Shown piece by piece: positions 31,559 through 43,220 of a stretch of DNA of 64,000 bases. How positions within the stretch are numbered: the stretch's first letter is position 1; every line of letters begins with the position of its first letter. The notes beneath the pieces are model-generated. The model saw only the letters and a program-made list of their open reading frames with translations, was not told the origin of the DNA and did not search any database. The DNA comes from Ignelater luminosus (taxonomy: Eukaryota; Arthropoda; Insecta; Coleoptera; Elateridae): contig VTPC01090694.1 in the NCBI GenBank assembly GCA_011009095.1, positions 94,980 through 158,979 of the forward strand. Reading direction: 5' to 3'. A program made the translations under genes and the position numbers.

Positions 31559-33301
31559 ATGATTGAACCAGCCGAGCGCGCATTTACTTCAAGTGAGAAA
31601 CCGCGAAAATATTCGGCAGTACATAATTTTGATCAAGACGACATAGAAAAAATTAAAGTTCTAACCTCAACCGAACTTATACCGGATGAATACGAACATG
31701 AAGATAATACAAAAGGATTAGTATTCATTTTCCATTGCAGTCGTGACGAAGAAAATAAGAAAGTGTTAACAAAGGCCTTTTCGGATCAAGGGTACAATGT
31801 TTCCCTGGAAAATATATACAGAATGTCCACAAAGGAATTTGTTATAAATACTATAAAGAAAAGTAAGGAATAATATTAAAAAAATTATTATAATGATTTT
31901 AGAAAATCATTGTTAATATTGCTAATATTTGTAGTTGCCGAAAAGAATCATACTGATGAGACATGTTTAATTGTTGTATTTTTGGGAAATGTGTTTCAAG
32001 AAAACCGTATTCTACCGGATGATGAGAAAGCACCAAATATAAACAACACAATATCAATTAAAGACGTTTGGACACCATTTACAAGCGATAATTGTCCATC
32101 ATTGAAGTACAAACCGAAGGTTTTTATTTTTCAGGCAAGTATTTTGTAATTATTATTTATAACACTTACCTAAATAAGATTTTATATGGCTTTCGCTCTC
32201 TTACCACAAAGGCAGCAAATAGAAATTACAGTTACAAATTTTAGAGGAAGCACTACCCCAATATCTTCACTCTAGTAGCCGCTACTTACAGTAAATGTCT
32301 AGAAATGGTTCATGTATGTAATTTTGTTGACCTTGTCTCATATTAGAGCTTAAGGTAGTCTTTAATTTATCTTCAACATAATTGAATTGAATCATTGCCA
32401 AACGTCCACTAATCTTCTAAACTCTAATGTTTTATTTTCTAAAAATAATTTCTAACCTACCAATTTGAATCCGTCATAAAAAGATCACTGCCTATGGTTT
32501 TATCTTAAATGATCTGCGTAATTATTTAATTATGCTTTGAGCAATCTTTGGCATCAATCCAATCAAATGATATAAACTGATTTAACAAATCATCCTGCTG
32601 CTGAATACAGAAACTCGCAATTGTTTTGCTTTTAATTTTAGTTTTTGACTTACCCATAATAATTTTTATCCACGGTTGTTGAATAATGGGCCCATTATTC
32701 TTTAATAGTCGTGGATAAATTTGACTCGCATGTAATTTTTTTCCAGACATGTAAGAAACCAGAACTAACATCTGTTGATAACCGAATGGTAACATATTCA
32801 GTGTCCATTGATAAAGCATACGACATTCCAGCTGAAGCCGATATACTTATAATTTACAAAAAAGTTGAAGGTAGTTGTTAAATTGCATTAAATTAAAAAT
32901 AAAACTTTTAATAAAATATGTAACGTGTTGTAGATGTAAATGCCAGACACAAATTCATCGAGCAATTATGCAACAATTTTCATTACGAAGGTTGTAAAGA
33001 CGATATCGTAGGACTGGTGACCCATACTGAACATGGTAACGAAAGACGGCCATTGATTATATCAACACTTACAAGAAAGTTTTATATAAGACCCAGCGAA
33101 AAACTTGGTCATCGTGGTCATGGTTATGATTTACATGTGAATCATGATATCGTATTCGATGCTCTGCAAGATCTGCAGGAAAAAATTACGACCATTCAAG
33201 AACAGCAGGAAATGTCTAAAAAACATATTGAACAAAGAAGCAAGTCGTGTAGTGATAATGCAAGCACGAACGCAAGTCCAAGTTGTTGTAATATATTGTA
33301 A
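31559..33301 (+). CDS. Caspase-like pseudoenzyme A
   Basis: Exons 31559-31862, 31935-32134, 32747-32870 and 32934-33301 (phases 1, 0, 1) give 331 residues. An in-frame ATG at 31529 would add 10 residues, but B has only the 31559 equivalent. The caspase fold is clear: G-L-V-F-I-F-H (first strand), D-N-C-P-S-L-K-Y-K-P-K-V-F-I-F-Q (helix and strand before the active site) and A-D-I-L-I-I-Y-K-K-V-E (p10 start). The active-site pentapeptide is Q-T-C-K-K (Cys170) rather than Q-A-C-x-G. The catalytic His of the x-H-G motif is replaced (L118-G119-N120), and the loop with the p20 specificity Arg is missing. It is probably proteolytically inactive and may be a decoy or regulator. Intron 2 has a GC donor directly before the active-site exon. 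The protein ends C-C-N-I-L, a CaaX-like tail. Confidence 0.85.
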
Positions 33302-33346
33302 TCGAATGTTTATATTATATTTGCTTATGTATATTAACTTGTCTTT

Positions 33347-33352
33347 AATAAA
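33347..33352 (+). terminator. Poly(A) signal of caspase-like A
   Basis: AATAAA is 45 bp past the stop and is conserved in unit B (42344-42349). Confidence 0.6.
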
Positions 33353-35776
33353 CTTGTACAAGTATGGTTATTGTGATTTCACTAGGAAAAAAGGTATATA
33401 CAGTAAGATATACACCACGCTTTGCAGGCTGATGGTTTGCCGTCCGTTCTGAACAACAGTTTCGAATTGTATCTTTCTTGTTATCTGCATTACTGTAGTT
33501 TAAGGTAAAAGCAAAAGTGCAGAACACTAGAGCAAACTGGGATATACGGATAACAAGCAAAATTATTTGAAAAATCTGAAAAGGTATTCGTTTATGAAAA
33601 CGGTAGTTAAATGAAAAATTGATAAATTTTAGGTATTTTGTTAAACTGTAACATTAGAAATTCTAGACACCTAAAATTGCTACCAAGTAATGCTACTCTT
33701 TGGTATACGATAGTCTTCACCACCATTTGCCCGTTTTTTCTTGGAAATCAACCTAACCATGAAGCTCAAAAAGCACAGACTTTTCAATTCCAAATATTCT
33801 CTACAGTGTACACGTACATCACCAGACAAATTAACTTAAACCATAAAACTAACTACAAGTAAATACACAAAAATAGAACACTCAATGGAAATGGAAAGTT
33901 CTCAAAAACAGTTAGAGAAGCTAGAGGACAAGTCTCCTAGTGAATGACTGACATCCTACTAAGGTTGCCAAAAAGGTTTTGCGCAAGCTAAAAATATTGA
34001 GTTGAAAAGGCAAGGTAAAAGAAGAGAAGTTAAAAGAGATGGTTAAGAAGTAGTTGTTTAGGTCCTCTTTGAAGTTTTTAGGCCGGGATAGTGGTGGTGG
34101 AATCTTTGGCGGACGTGCATACTTTCAGCAGCGGTGTTGCTGACTTTGGAGACCACACTTATTCTTGTTGTAGAATAAAGTAGACATGATGATTGTACAG
34201 CTGGGAGAGATGATCGTGCGTGGATCGCTGAAATTGTTATGCGGCATTCGTATGTGCCAACTGAGGTGTTGTTTGTTGTCACAATAACTAGCGGTGAAGG
34301 CAGAGGAGTTAGCCATGGCGCTGTGGTTGTTGCTGGCGATGTCCTTTGAAGGCTATGCTCGGATATAGTGCAACAAGGACAATACATGTGGTTATATGTA
34401 CCTATTAGCGCTCATGGGCAATAATAATGGCAGAGACAAAGAAGAATGCATGTTGTATAGTGAAAATTGTTTGGTAGGCTTTATAAATAACTTAGCTAAG
34501 AAAGACTTCGGAGTCGCGATTCTACTAATTTCGCGTCCCAGGAAGTGTTCGGAAAGCGGACACCAGGAAAGCAAGAAAGGAAAGCGTCTATAATCTCGGA
34601 AACAGAGCAAGGACTTGCTAAACCTCGATGCCTACATTTCTCTAAACAGTAAAGTGAACCCAAATTGACAGCTAAATAGGGTCTGCTTCATTATAAGAGA
34701 GAGTAAGTACTCTGGCTTTTGCTGACTCAAATAAACCCGACGCATCCTAACACAGTTAGTAAACGACAGTTATTGAAGATTAGATCAAAAACAAAAGCCT
34801 TTTTGGTAAAGACTTGTATCAGATCAGATCGGAATCTTTCCTACATGCAATAAGACAGCTATACAGCATGGCATATTTTAATGGTTGAGTGTATTTATTT
34901 AACACAAGGAAGAATTGAAAAAAAATCTAGAGCAATGTGGCAACTGAGAAACGCCCGATGTATTTAAGATCTTCTTATGGTAGCTCTTTTTTTCATTTAT
35001 TAGTAACAGAAACCTAAAATAACCCAATTCGTCAGAAGTATATAGATAAATGACACTCGGTTTTACATTTTGTTTTGCTTTTCGGCTTTGTTGTGATTTA
35101 GTGATGGTGGCATGTCCGGGCTATCCGCTTGGTGGATGTTGTGATTGCTGCAGAAGTAGTTTTGGAAGCCGACGTCGTCTAGGAATAAAACTGAGATTGG
35201 TTGTGCTTAAAGGCAGCAAAAGTAATATATATCAAGAAATAATTCAACGGAAGCCAGTTGGAGATTCGGGTCCTTCGTGGTATAGGATTGCAGTCATTGT
35301 ACTTACTACTACTAATCACGCACCTCGAATGGCATTTGGTGAGCGGATGACAACAGTCTACTTTTTCCTCAAGGAATTGGTGTTCGTCAAGGTAAAAAAC
35401 GCACAGAATGCTGTAACTGGGTGTCTAAGCCTCTCAACACTGAATAATCCCAGAATAAGCGAAAACTGGGAGGCTTCATATACCAATTAGATCGAGCGAG
35501 GTAGCAGGACCTTCAGAGTGGGGGAGAGACAGAAGCATATATCAATTAGCAAAATTAGCTACTCAGAAAATTAGTTTGGTATGAACGTAAGCAAACGTAA
35601 GTAATATGACTTTGGTAAATTGAGCGCATTGCTAAGATTTGGAAAGAAAGTTTTTGAGGTATAACACTTGATTTTTCATTTTTTTGATGACGATAATGAT
35701 CCCAAGCCAGAGGTCGTTTTAGGAGCTTTGTTTTTCTTCAACCCGTTGAATGTAGTGTGGCGATATAGATGCATGG

Positions 35777-38745
35777 ATGACGGACAGCAAAGAAATCGTA
35801 GCCATTGCCATCCTGAATAAAAGCTTGGCAATCTTAACGATAGCAAAGGACGGGGGATTCATTGGAGTGACAACCAAACTTGGCACACTAATAAGTTGTT
35901 ACATATCTCCAAACAGCAGGATACAACAATTCGAGAAATGTTTGAATAGGTTAGGGGACACTATCAATGACATACAAGGCCCCATATTACTTGCGGGGGA
36001 TTTTAATGCCCACTCCACCGAGTGGAACGAGCCGATGACTGACACTAGAGGACTAATGCTCACGGAGTGGGCTGCCTCCATGGGTTTAATTGTATATAAC
36101 AAGGGCAATACCCCAACCTTTGAGACAGGCAACAGAAAATCAATAATATATGTCATGTTTGCAAATGTATCAGAGGGTGCAGTAATGAAAGATAGAAGAT
36201 AAAGATGAGAGCATGAGTAACCATAAATACATTAATATAGTGATTTATGGGGCCGGGTTTCTCTGGGTTTCTCAAGTGGATCTACAAAGACAAGTACGCC
36301 AAGAAGATGGCCAGGACACTCAGAGGCAAGATAATGGCAAGTAGCCCCAAAGATCACAGAAGGTTTGTGAGGGAAAGCTATTAGAGAATGTCTGTGACGA
36401 AACAATAAAGAAAACAGCCAGAAACAACCGGGCAATGGTATACTGGTGGACGGATCAGATTGTCGAAACTAGGAAAGACTGTATCTCCTCAAGGCGTGCC
36501 CTAACTAGGGCGAGAAAAAAGAACGGCAGGCCAGGCGATACGAACTTAGCACAAATGGAGGAGAATTATCGAATAGCTAAAAAAAGCTTAGAACAGAAAT
36601 AGAAGAATCAAAGAAACTGCGTTGGGAGCGTCTTTGTACCGAGATCGACCAGGACCAACGGGGACTAGGCTACAAGATAGCTACCCGCCATCTAAAAAAA
36701 ACCACAGAACAGCAACATGCCAATTGAGGATATTGAAAAGAAGTGCCGCAAACTTTTCCCTAAACACGTTGATGCCCAATGGGCATGGCGAGAGGCAGGT
36801 GGAATGCCCTAAATCACTACGGAAGAAATCACCGAGGCGGGCAATAAAATAAAACCCAAAAAAGCTCCCGGCCCGGAAGGTATTCCTGGAGAAATCATCA
36901 AAATAATAGCAAGAGATCACCCAGACGTCATACGGGAAATCTACAACAAGCTATTAGGAGAATGCAAATTCCCTAAGGAATGGAAAGAGGCAAGACTAAT
37001 TTTACTACCAAAACCCCTGAAACCCGACAGCAACGAGCAGACGTATAGGCCGTTATGTTTACTAAATACATTAGAGAAACTATATAAACACATAATAAAG
37101 AGGCGCCTAGAAAAAGAACTAGAAGAGAAATCTAATCTGTCTGATAGGCAGTTGGGCTTTTGCAAAGGAAAGTCAACCGTCGACTCGCTGCAAGAAGCAG
37201 TAGCTTAGGTAACTGCCGCCAGAAAGGGAAACAGGCACACAAGAAGATTGTGTGTCCTGGTGACAATCGATGTTAAAAATGCTTTTGACTCGGCCAACTA
37301 GGCAAACATTGTTGAGGAAATTGATAAGAGGAAGGTCACTCCTTATCTGATAAACATTGTCCAAGACTATCTACACGATCAAAGTATCATATTATCAGAC
37401 AGAGAGGGAAATCGAGTAGATATAAAGATAAGCAGTGGTGTTACGCAGAGATCCGTGTTGGGGCCCCTGCTATGAAACATCCTGTACGACGGAGTTCTAA
37501 GGATACACATACTAGAAGAGGCCGAACTGATAGGGTTCGGCAGTCGTAGCAACTTCAAAAAAAGAGACAGAGCTACAGCAGATATTAAATACTACTCTAG
37601 ACAGAGTTGCCAAGTGGATGAGCGGCAATCACTTAAAAATTGCCCCAGAGAAAACAGAAGCAGTGTTATTTAGCGGGCGCAGAAGAGTGGCCGCCATAAA
37701 CATCCTGGTATGTGGTCAAAATGTTGGAATTGCTAAAGCGATTAAATATCTAGGGGTGGTAATTGACAGCAACTTGTCGTTTAGGGAGCATATCAAACAA
37801 GCAGATGCTTAAGCGTGTGCACTCCTAAACTAATGCCAAGCATAGGGGATCCAAAAAAGAAGGTGAGGACAATACTGGCGTTTGTAGCCCACTCGGTTGC
37901 ACTATATGCGGCCCCGATCTGGGCTGATAGACTGAAAGTGGATAAATACAAAAAGTGGATGGAGGACGTCCAAAGTAACATGGCCCTGAGAGTAACAGCG
38001 GCGTACAGGACAACGTCAACCGACGCGCTAATAGTCCTAGCGGGGCTTTTCCCTATCGACATTACGACAGAAGAGAGAAGAGAGCTGTATTTGGAGGCGC
38101 AAGACAAAAACAGAAAAGCCGCTTGCGAAAGGGCCATGACCAAATGGCAACGTATGTGGGATGCCAACACCACGAAAGGGCAATGGACCAAAAGATTGAT
38201 CTCTAACATTAATAAATTGGTCAATAGAAAATACGGCGACCTGGACCACCATACCATGCAAATCATGACAGGGCATGACAGCTTTAATGTATACTTAAGC
38301 GCTATAAACAAGGCACCAAATGACAGGTGCAACCTGTGTAAACATACACCTGACGACGTTGAGTCTTCGAGCGTAACAAATGGACTACGGACAAGATCAT
38401 GCTAGAGCAAGTTATAGGAGACCACATAACTCGCGACAACATAGTTGACTTAATGCTAAGGAACAAGCATAAGGATAACACATCAGACCTGCTACGAAAG
38501 ATTTTAAGAGCGAGGCTGAAAAGCGAGAGATCGCTAAACAACTAAAAAATACGAAATAGATAACCCCGCCAACATCCAAGTTGCCAGGGTGTTCAGAAGC
38601 TATGCCCGTAGGTTTCCCTGGTCACTAAATACGCTAGGCAAGGGAGGAGGTTTTAGTCCGTAGGGTACTGACATGACTCAGTACGGTCGGGCATGCCACA
38701 ACGTACGGGCGTTGTGGTATGCATGAGGATTTTCTCCTTCCCTTG
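35777..38745 (+). pseudogene. R1-like LINE ORF2, 5'-truncated and broken
   Basis: The pieces lie in order. Endonuclease (35777-36200): L-L-A-G-D-F-N-A-H-S-T-E-W-N. Reverse transcriptase (about 36830-37800): A-P-G-P-E-G-I-P-G-E-I-I-K, Y-R-P-L-C-L-L-N-T-L-E-K-L, V-T-I-D-V-K-N-A-F-D-S-A-N and G-V-T-Q-R-S-V-L-G-P-L-L. The Y/F-A-D-D catalytic box is missing at about 37535, where the frame jumps after L-I-G-F. The thumb region (37618-37812) and the C-terminal domain with R-C-N-L-C-K-H-T-P-D-D-V-E (about 38325-38365) follow. Several stops and frameshifts occur (for example around 36600 and 37208). The 3' UTR (to about 38745) includes agtccgtagggtactgacat. It belongs to the R1/I group by motif style. 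It is inserted at the broken edge of duplication unit A. Confidence 0.85.
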
Positions 38746-39390
38746 TAAAAAAAGCATATTTTCTTTGGAATGCCAACGCACTTCGGTGTAAAAAGGAGCG
38801 TTTCGTGTTCAGACTTTATATCAGACAATAATTTTTTAAGGAGACGAGTATTAAGTACGCTCGTTTTACTAAAGTTAACTACTTTTATAGCTGTTTTCAT
38901 CGTAATAGCAAAGCATTCCGGGAGCGTTTTGGCAGCCAATGCTTGACGATGAATAACACAGTGCGCCGTTATTGCAGATGGACTCCTTTTTTTAATCAAA
39001 GCTGCAAGAGCAGAGCGAGAACTAAGCATTGCAGGAGCACCGTCCGTACAAAACCCAGCAAGCTCTAGCCACATAAGTCCATGTTTCTCTAAATATTGAC
39101 TTATTACATCCATAACGTCTGTACCTTGCGACGTCGTTTCCAGTTCTTGAGAAAATAGTAACTCCCTTTGAAACGTTTTATTGTCATTCAAAAATCAAAT
39201 AAATACAAGTAGTTGACAACATTGTGAAACGTCGGTAATTTCATCACATTGCAGCGCAAAATAAGGACTACATTTTATCTTGTCAATATTTTGTTCTTCA
39301 AGGTCATTTGACATTTTTTTGTGTCGTTTGATAGTGGAATTTCACGAATTTTTTTTTTGTTTTTGAATTGAAGATGGCGGTATCAATTGT
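38746..39390 (-). pseudogene. hAT/ZBED5-type transposase fragment
   Basis: The minus-strand frame (39191 downwards, with a decayed upstream part to about 39390) contains Y-F-A-L-Q-C-D-E-I-T-D-V-S-Q-C-C-Q-L-L (upstream), F-C-T-D-G-A-P-A-M-L-S-S-R-S, H-C-V-I-H-R-Q-A-L-A-A-K and T-R-L-L-K-K-L-L-S-D-I. These are the core blocks of the hAT-derived ZBED5/FAM200/SCAND3-like proteins, including the C-D and C-T-D-G acidic residues. The fragment is cut at about 38748 by the 3' end of the R1-like LINE, beyond which the same frame reads LINE sequence. An in-frame stop interrupts it at about 39195. It is non-functional. Confidence 0.8.
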
Positions 39391-40165
39391 GTGTTTTCAG
39401 ATATCTTTAGATAATCTGATAAAAATGTTGCCAAGACTAATTTTTTAAATTTGGCAGAAGAAGTTATAAAGAGTACGTAGGACATTCTTTTGGAAAAAAG
39501 GCATTAAAAATTTCAATTTAAATTTTACTTTAAAAATGTTTACATTTCCCAGATTTTTATGTTATCTCTTTTAAAAACATTAAATTGTGTAAACTAGGAA
39601 TAGATAAACAAATCATACGATAGTGACTTCATAAAAAAAGTCACACCGATCAGATCTATGAGCATGACATTATTTGTTGACATTATTTCTTGACGAGCTG
39701 CTTTAAAAATTACAAACAATAGGTAGCTATTGTTTTATCACTTCCAGATGTTTTTTCTGTACTTTGGACGATTTTTATTTATGTACACTAATGTAACTAA
39801 CCTGTAATAATTATTACTGACCTCTTTAATTAAAAAGGTACTTTATCGTTTTAATTGATTACGATATCAAGTTTTCTCAGTAAAACAGTTAATAATAACA
39901 AGGAAAAATCTAGATAACACTTGAAAAGAATTTTTGTAAAACCAAATTTTGATTAAATATCTCTTTAATGTATAAATCGATACATTTAATATTTACCTTA
40001 TCTATTTTAATAAAGAGAGATATAGATAAAGCTTTTATATCTTTGAAGGTAAAATTTAGGGTTTCAGATTATATTGAACTGACACACATTGTATGTGTCA
40101 TATATTTATTAATCTTAAAATTCTTTACTTTTTTGCACTAAAATTAGTTCATAAATATTAAGAAA

Positions 40166-42055
40166 ATGATTGAACCAGACGTGCGCGCATTTTCTTCAAC
40201 TGAGAAACCGCGAAAATATTCTGCAGCATATAATTTTGATCAAGACGACATAGAAGAAATTAAAGTTCCACCCTCAACCGAACTTATACCGGATGAATAC
40301 GAACATGAAGATAATACAAAAGGATTAGTATTCATTTTCCATTCTAGTCGTGACGAAGTAAATGTGGAACTGTTAACAACGGCCTTTTCGGATCAAGGGT
40401 ATAATGTTCCCCTGGAAAATATATACAGAATGTCCACAAAGGAATTTGTTATGAATACTATAAAGAAAAGTAAGGAATAATATTAAAAAAATTATTATAA
40501 TGATTTTAGAAAATCATTGTTAATATTGCTAATATTTGTAGTTGCCGAAAAGAATCATACTGATGAGACATGTTTAATTGTTGTATTTTTGGGAAATGTG
40601 TTTCAAGAAGACCGTATTCTACCGGATGATGAGAAAGCACCAAATATCAACAATACAATATCAATTAAAGACGTTTGGACACCATTTACAAGCGATAATT
40701 GTCCATCATTGAAATACAAACCGAAGGTTTTTATTTTTCAGGCAAGTATTTTGTAATTATTATTTATAACACTTACCTAAATAAGATTTTATATGGCTTT
40801 CGGTCTCTTACCACAAAGGCAGCAAATAGAAATTACAGTTACAAATTTTAGAGGAAGCACTACCCCAATATCTTCACTCTAGTAGCCGCTACTTACAGTA
40901 AATGTCTAGAAATGGTTCATGTATGTAATTTTGTTGACCTTGTCTCATATTAGAGCTTAAGGTAGTCTTTAATTTATCTTCAACATAATTGAATTGAATC
41001 ACTGCCAAACGTCCACTAATCTTCTAAACTCTAATGTTTTATTTTCTAAAAATAATTTCTAACCTACCAATTTGAATCCGTCATAAAAAGATCACTGCCT
41101 ATGGTTTTATCTTAAATGATCTGCGTAATTATTTAATTATGCTTTGAGCAATCTTTGGCTTCAATCCAATCAAATGATATAAACTGATTTAACAAATCAT
41201 CCTGCTGCTGAATACAGAAACTCGCAATTGTTTTGCTTTTAATTTTAGTTTTTGACTTACCCATAATAATTTTTATCCACGGTTGTTGAATAATGGGCCC
41301 ATTATTCTTTAATAGTCGTGGATAAATTTGACTCGCATGTAATTTTTTTCCAGACATGTAAGAAACCAGAACTAACATCTGTTGATAGCCGAATGGTAAC
41401 ACATTCAGTGTCCATTGATAAAGCATACGACATTCCAGCTGAAGCCGATATACTTATAATTTACAAAAAAGTTGAAGGTAGTTGTTAAATTGCATTAAAT
41501 TAAAAATAAAACTTTTAATAAAATATGTAACGTGTTGTAGATGTAAATGCCAGACACGAATTCATCGAGCAATTATGCAACAATTTTCATTACGAAGGTC
41601 GTAAAGACGATATCGTAGGACTGGTGACCCATACTGAACATGGTAACGAAAGACGCCCATTGATTATATCAACACTTACAAGAAAGTTTTATATAAGACC
41701 CAGCGAAAAACTTGGTCATCGTGGTCATGGTTACGATTTACATGTGAATCATGATATCGTATTCGATGTTCTGCAAGATTTGCAGGAAAAGATTACGACC
41801 ATTCAAGAACAGCAGCAAAAGTTTAAAAAACGTATTGAACAAAGAAGGAAGTTGCTTAGTGATAATGCAAGCACGAGTGCAAGTCCAAGTCATGTTACCA
41901 GTGATAATGCTGCAAGTAAAGTCAAATCTCCTAGTACAGGAACAAATAATTCGAGACAAGTTAGTATAACCTCTTCTAACGTTAGTACTGTTGATTCGAA
42001 GAAAATACCGAAGAAGGTTACTACGGTGCAGATAAGACCTACTTGGAGATATTAA
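40166..42055 (+). CDS. Caspase-like pseudoenzyme B
   Basis: Exons 40166-40469, 40542-40741, 41354-41477 and 41541-42055 give 380 residues, with the same phases and splice sites as A, including the GC donor of intron 2 (TTCAG/GCAAGT). The same catalytic changes are present: V-F-L-G-N in place of the x-H-G motif, no p20 Arg loop, and Q-T-C-K-K with Cys retained. It differs from A in exon 1 at about 19 of 101 residues and in the tail. B continues for about 60 residues that are Ser/Thr/Asn-rich and basic at the end (K-I-P-K-K-V-T-T-V-Q-I-R-P-T-W-R-Y), with no CaaX end. A coiled-coil segment (D-L-Q-E-K-I-T-T-I-Q-E-Q-Q) precedes the tail in both. An intact frame with preserved splice sites suggests a functional protein, probably not a protease. 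Confidence 0.85.
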
Positions 42056-42343
42056 TCTACATCTTTGGGTTATTTGATTTACTGTTTTCCCAGTAATGCT
42101 ATACAGTGGTACATTAATTCAATTAAGACTTTTATTTTAATCTAAAAAAGAAGATTAACTGTGATTTTGTAAAATTATGTAGAATGGTTCGAGTTATCAG
42201 TTATTCTAATCAATTATATACAAAATAGAAGATAGAGGTTGTTTCAATGGGTTACTTGAATTCTTTCGTTTATATTTTAATATTAACAAATAAGGTAATA
42301 GAATGTTTATGTTACATTTGTTTATTAATATTAACTTGTTATC

Positions 42344-42349
42344 AATAAA
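42344..42349 (+). terminator. Poly(A) signal of caspase-like B
   Basis: AATAAA follows the stop by about 290 bp at the position homologous to the signal in unit A. Confidence 0.55.
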
Positions 42350-43220
42350 CTTATACAAGTATAATTATTCTGATTTTACTAGCAAAAAAGGTATATACAC
42401 CACGCTTTGCAGGCTGATGGTGTGCCGCTCATTCTGAGCAACAGTTTCGAACTGTCTCTTTGTTGTTATGTACATTACTGTAGTTTAAGGTAAAAGCAAC
42501 ACTAGAGCGAGCTGTAATCTACAAATAACAAGCAAAATTATTTGAAAAATCTGAAAAGGTATTCGTTTATGCAAACGGTAGTTAAATTAATAATCAATTA
42601 ACGTTAGGTATTTTGTTAAACTGTAACATTAGAAATTCTAGACATTTAAAGTTACTACCAAGTAATACTACTCTTTGGTATACTATAGATAAAATATGAT
42701 AGTCTTCACCATCATCTGCTTGTTCTTTCTTAGAAATCAGCCTAACCAGGAAGACTTTTCAATTCAAAATATTATCTACAGTGTAATAATTAACTTAAAC
42801 CATAGAACTAACTACAAGTAAATACACAAAAGTAGTAACATTCAATGGAAATGGGAAGTTCCCAAAAAAGTTAGAGAAGCTAGAAGACAAGTCTCCTAGT
42901 GAATTACTGACATAATACTAAAGTTGCTAAAAGGTTTTACGCAAGCTATTGAGTTGAAAAGGCAAGGTAAAAGAAGAAAAGTCAAAAGGTCGTTAAGAAG
43001 TAGCTGTTTAGGTCCTCTGAGCTTTTTAGGTCGAGATAGTCGTAAATAATACGACTTTGATAAAATGGGAGCATTGCTAAGTTTTGGAGAAAACGTTTTT
43101 GAGGTATAACATTTGCCTTTTCATTTTCTAGATGACGATAATGGTCCCAGGTCGAAGGTCGTTTTAGGAGCTTTCTTTTTCTTCAATCCGTTGAATGTAA
43201 TTTGGTGATATAGATACGTC

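Larger units (their letters stand above)
31380..35775 (+). repeat. Segmental duplication unit A (caspase-like gene A and flanks)
   Basis: This unit is homologous to unit B (39440-43220) in the same orientation. The homology begins upstream (TGGCAGAAGAAGTTATAAAG at 31392 and 39455), runs through the whole gene and resumes downstream (33303-34085 against 42299-43035, and 35590-35772 against 43040-43215). About 1.5 kb in A (34090-35590) has no clear full-length counterpart in B. That extra DNA has only noisy frames and an LTR-like tail (AATAAA near 34732) that I could not resolve. Unit A is cut at 35775 by the R1-like LINE. Confidence 0.8.
39440..43220 (+). repeat. Segmental duplication unit B (caspase-like gene B and flanks)
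   Basis: This is the counterpart of unit A. Unit B has about 470 bp of extra AT-rich DNA between the shared upstream block (ending about 39690) and the start codon, so the promoters differ. Gene-body introns are almost identical to A (three differences counted by eye in 612 bp of intron 2), while the 3' flank differs at about one base in ten. Confidence 0.8.

Noticed and set aside
32526..32819. 97-codon minus-strand frame, repeated at 41133-41426
   Set aside because: It lies over intron 2 and exon 3 of the caspase-like genes. It is open in both copies only because the copies are nearly identical.
34388..34753. LTR-like segment (TGTGG ... AACACA with AATAAA)
   Set aside because: Flanking duplication is absent and the ends are ambiguous on both strands.
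35050..35490. 146-codon plus-strand frame with many Cys
   Set aside because: The homologous stretch in unit B (43230-43690) is not open in this frame, and the composition is irregular with no recognisable domain.
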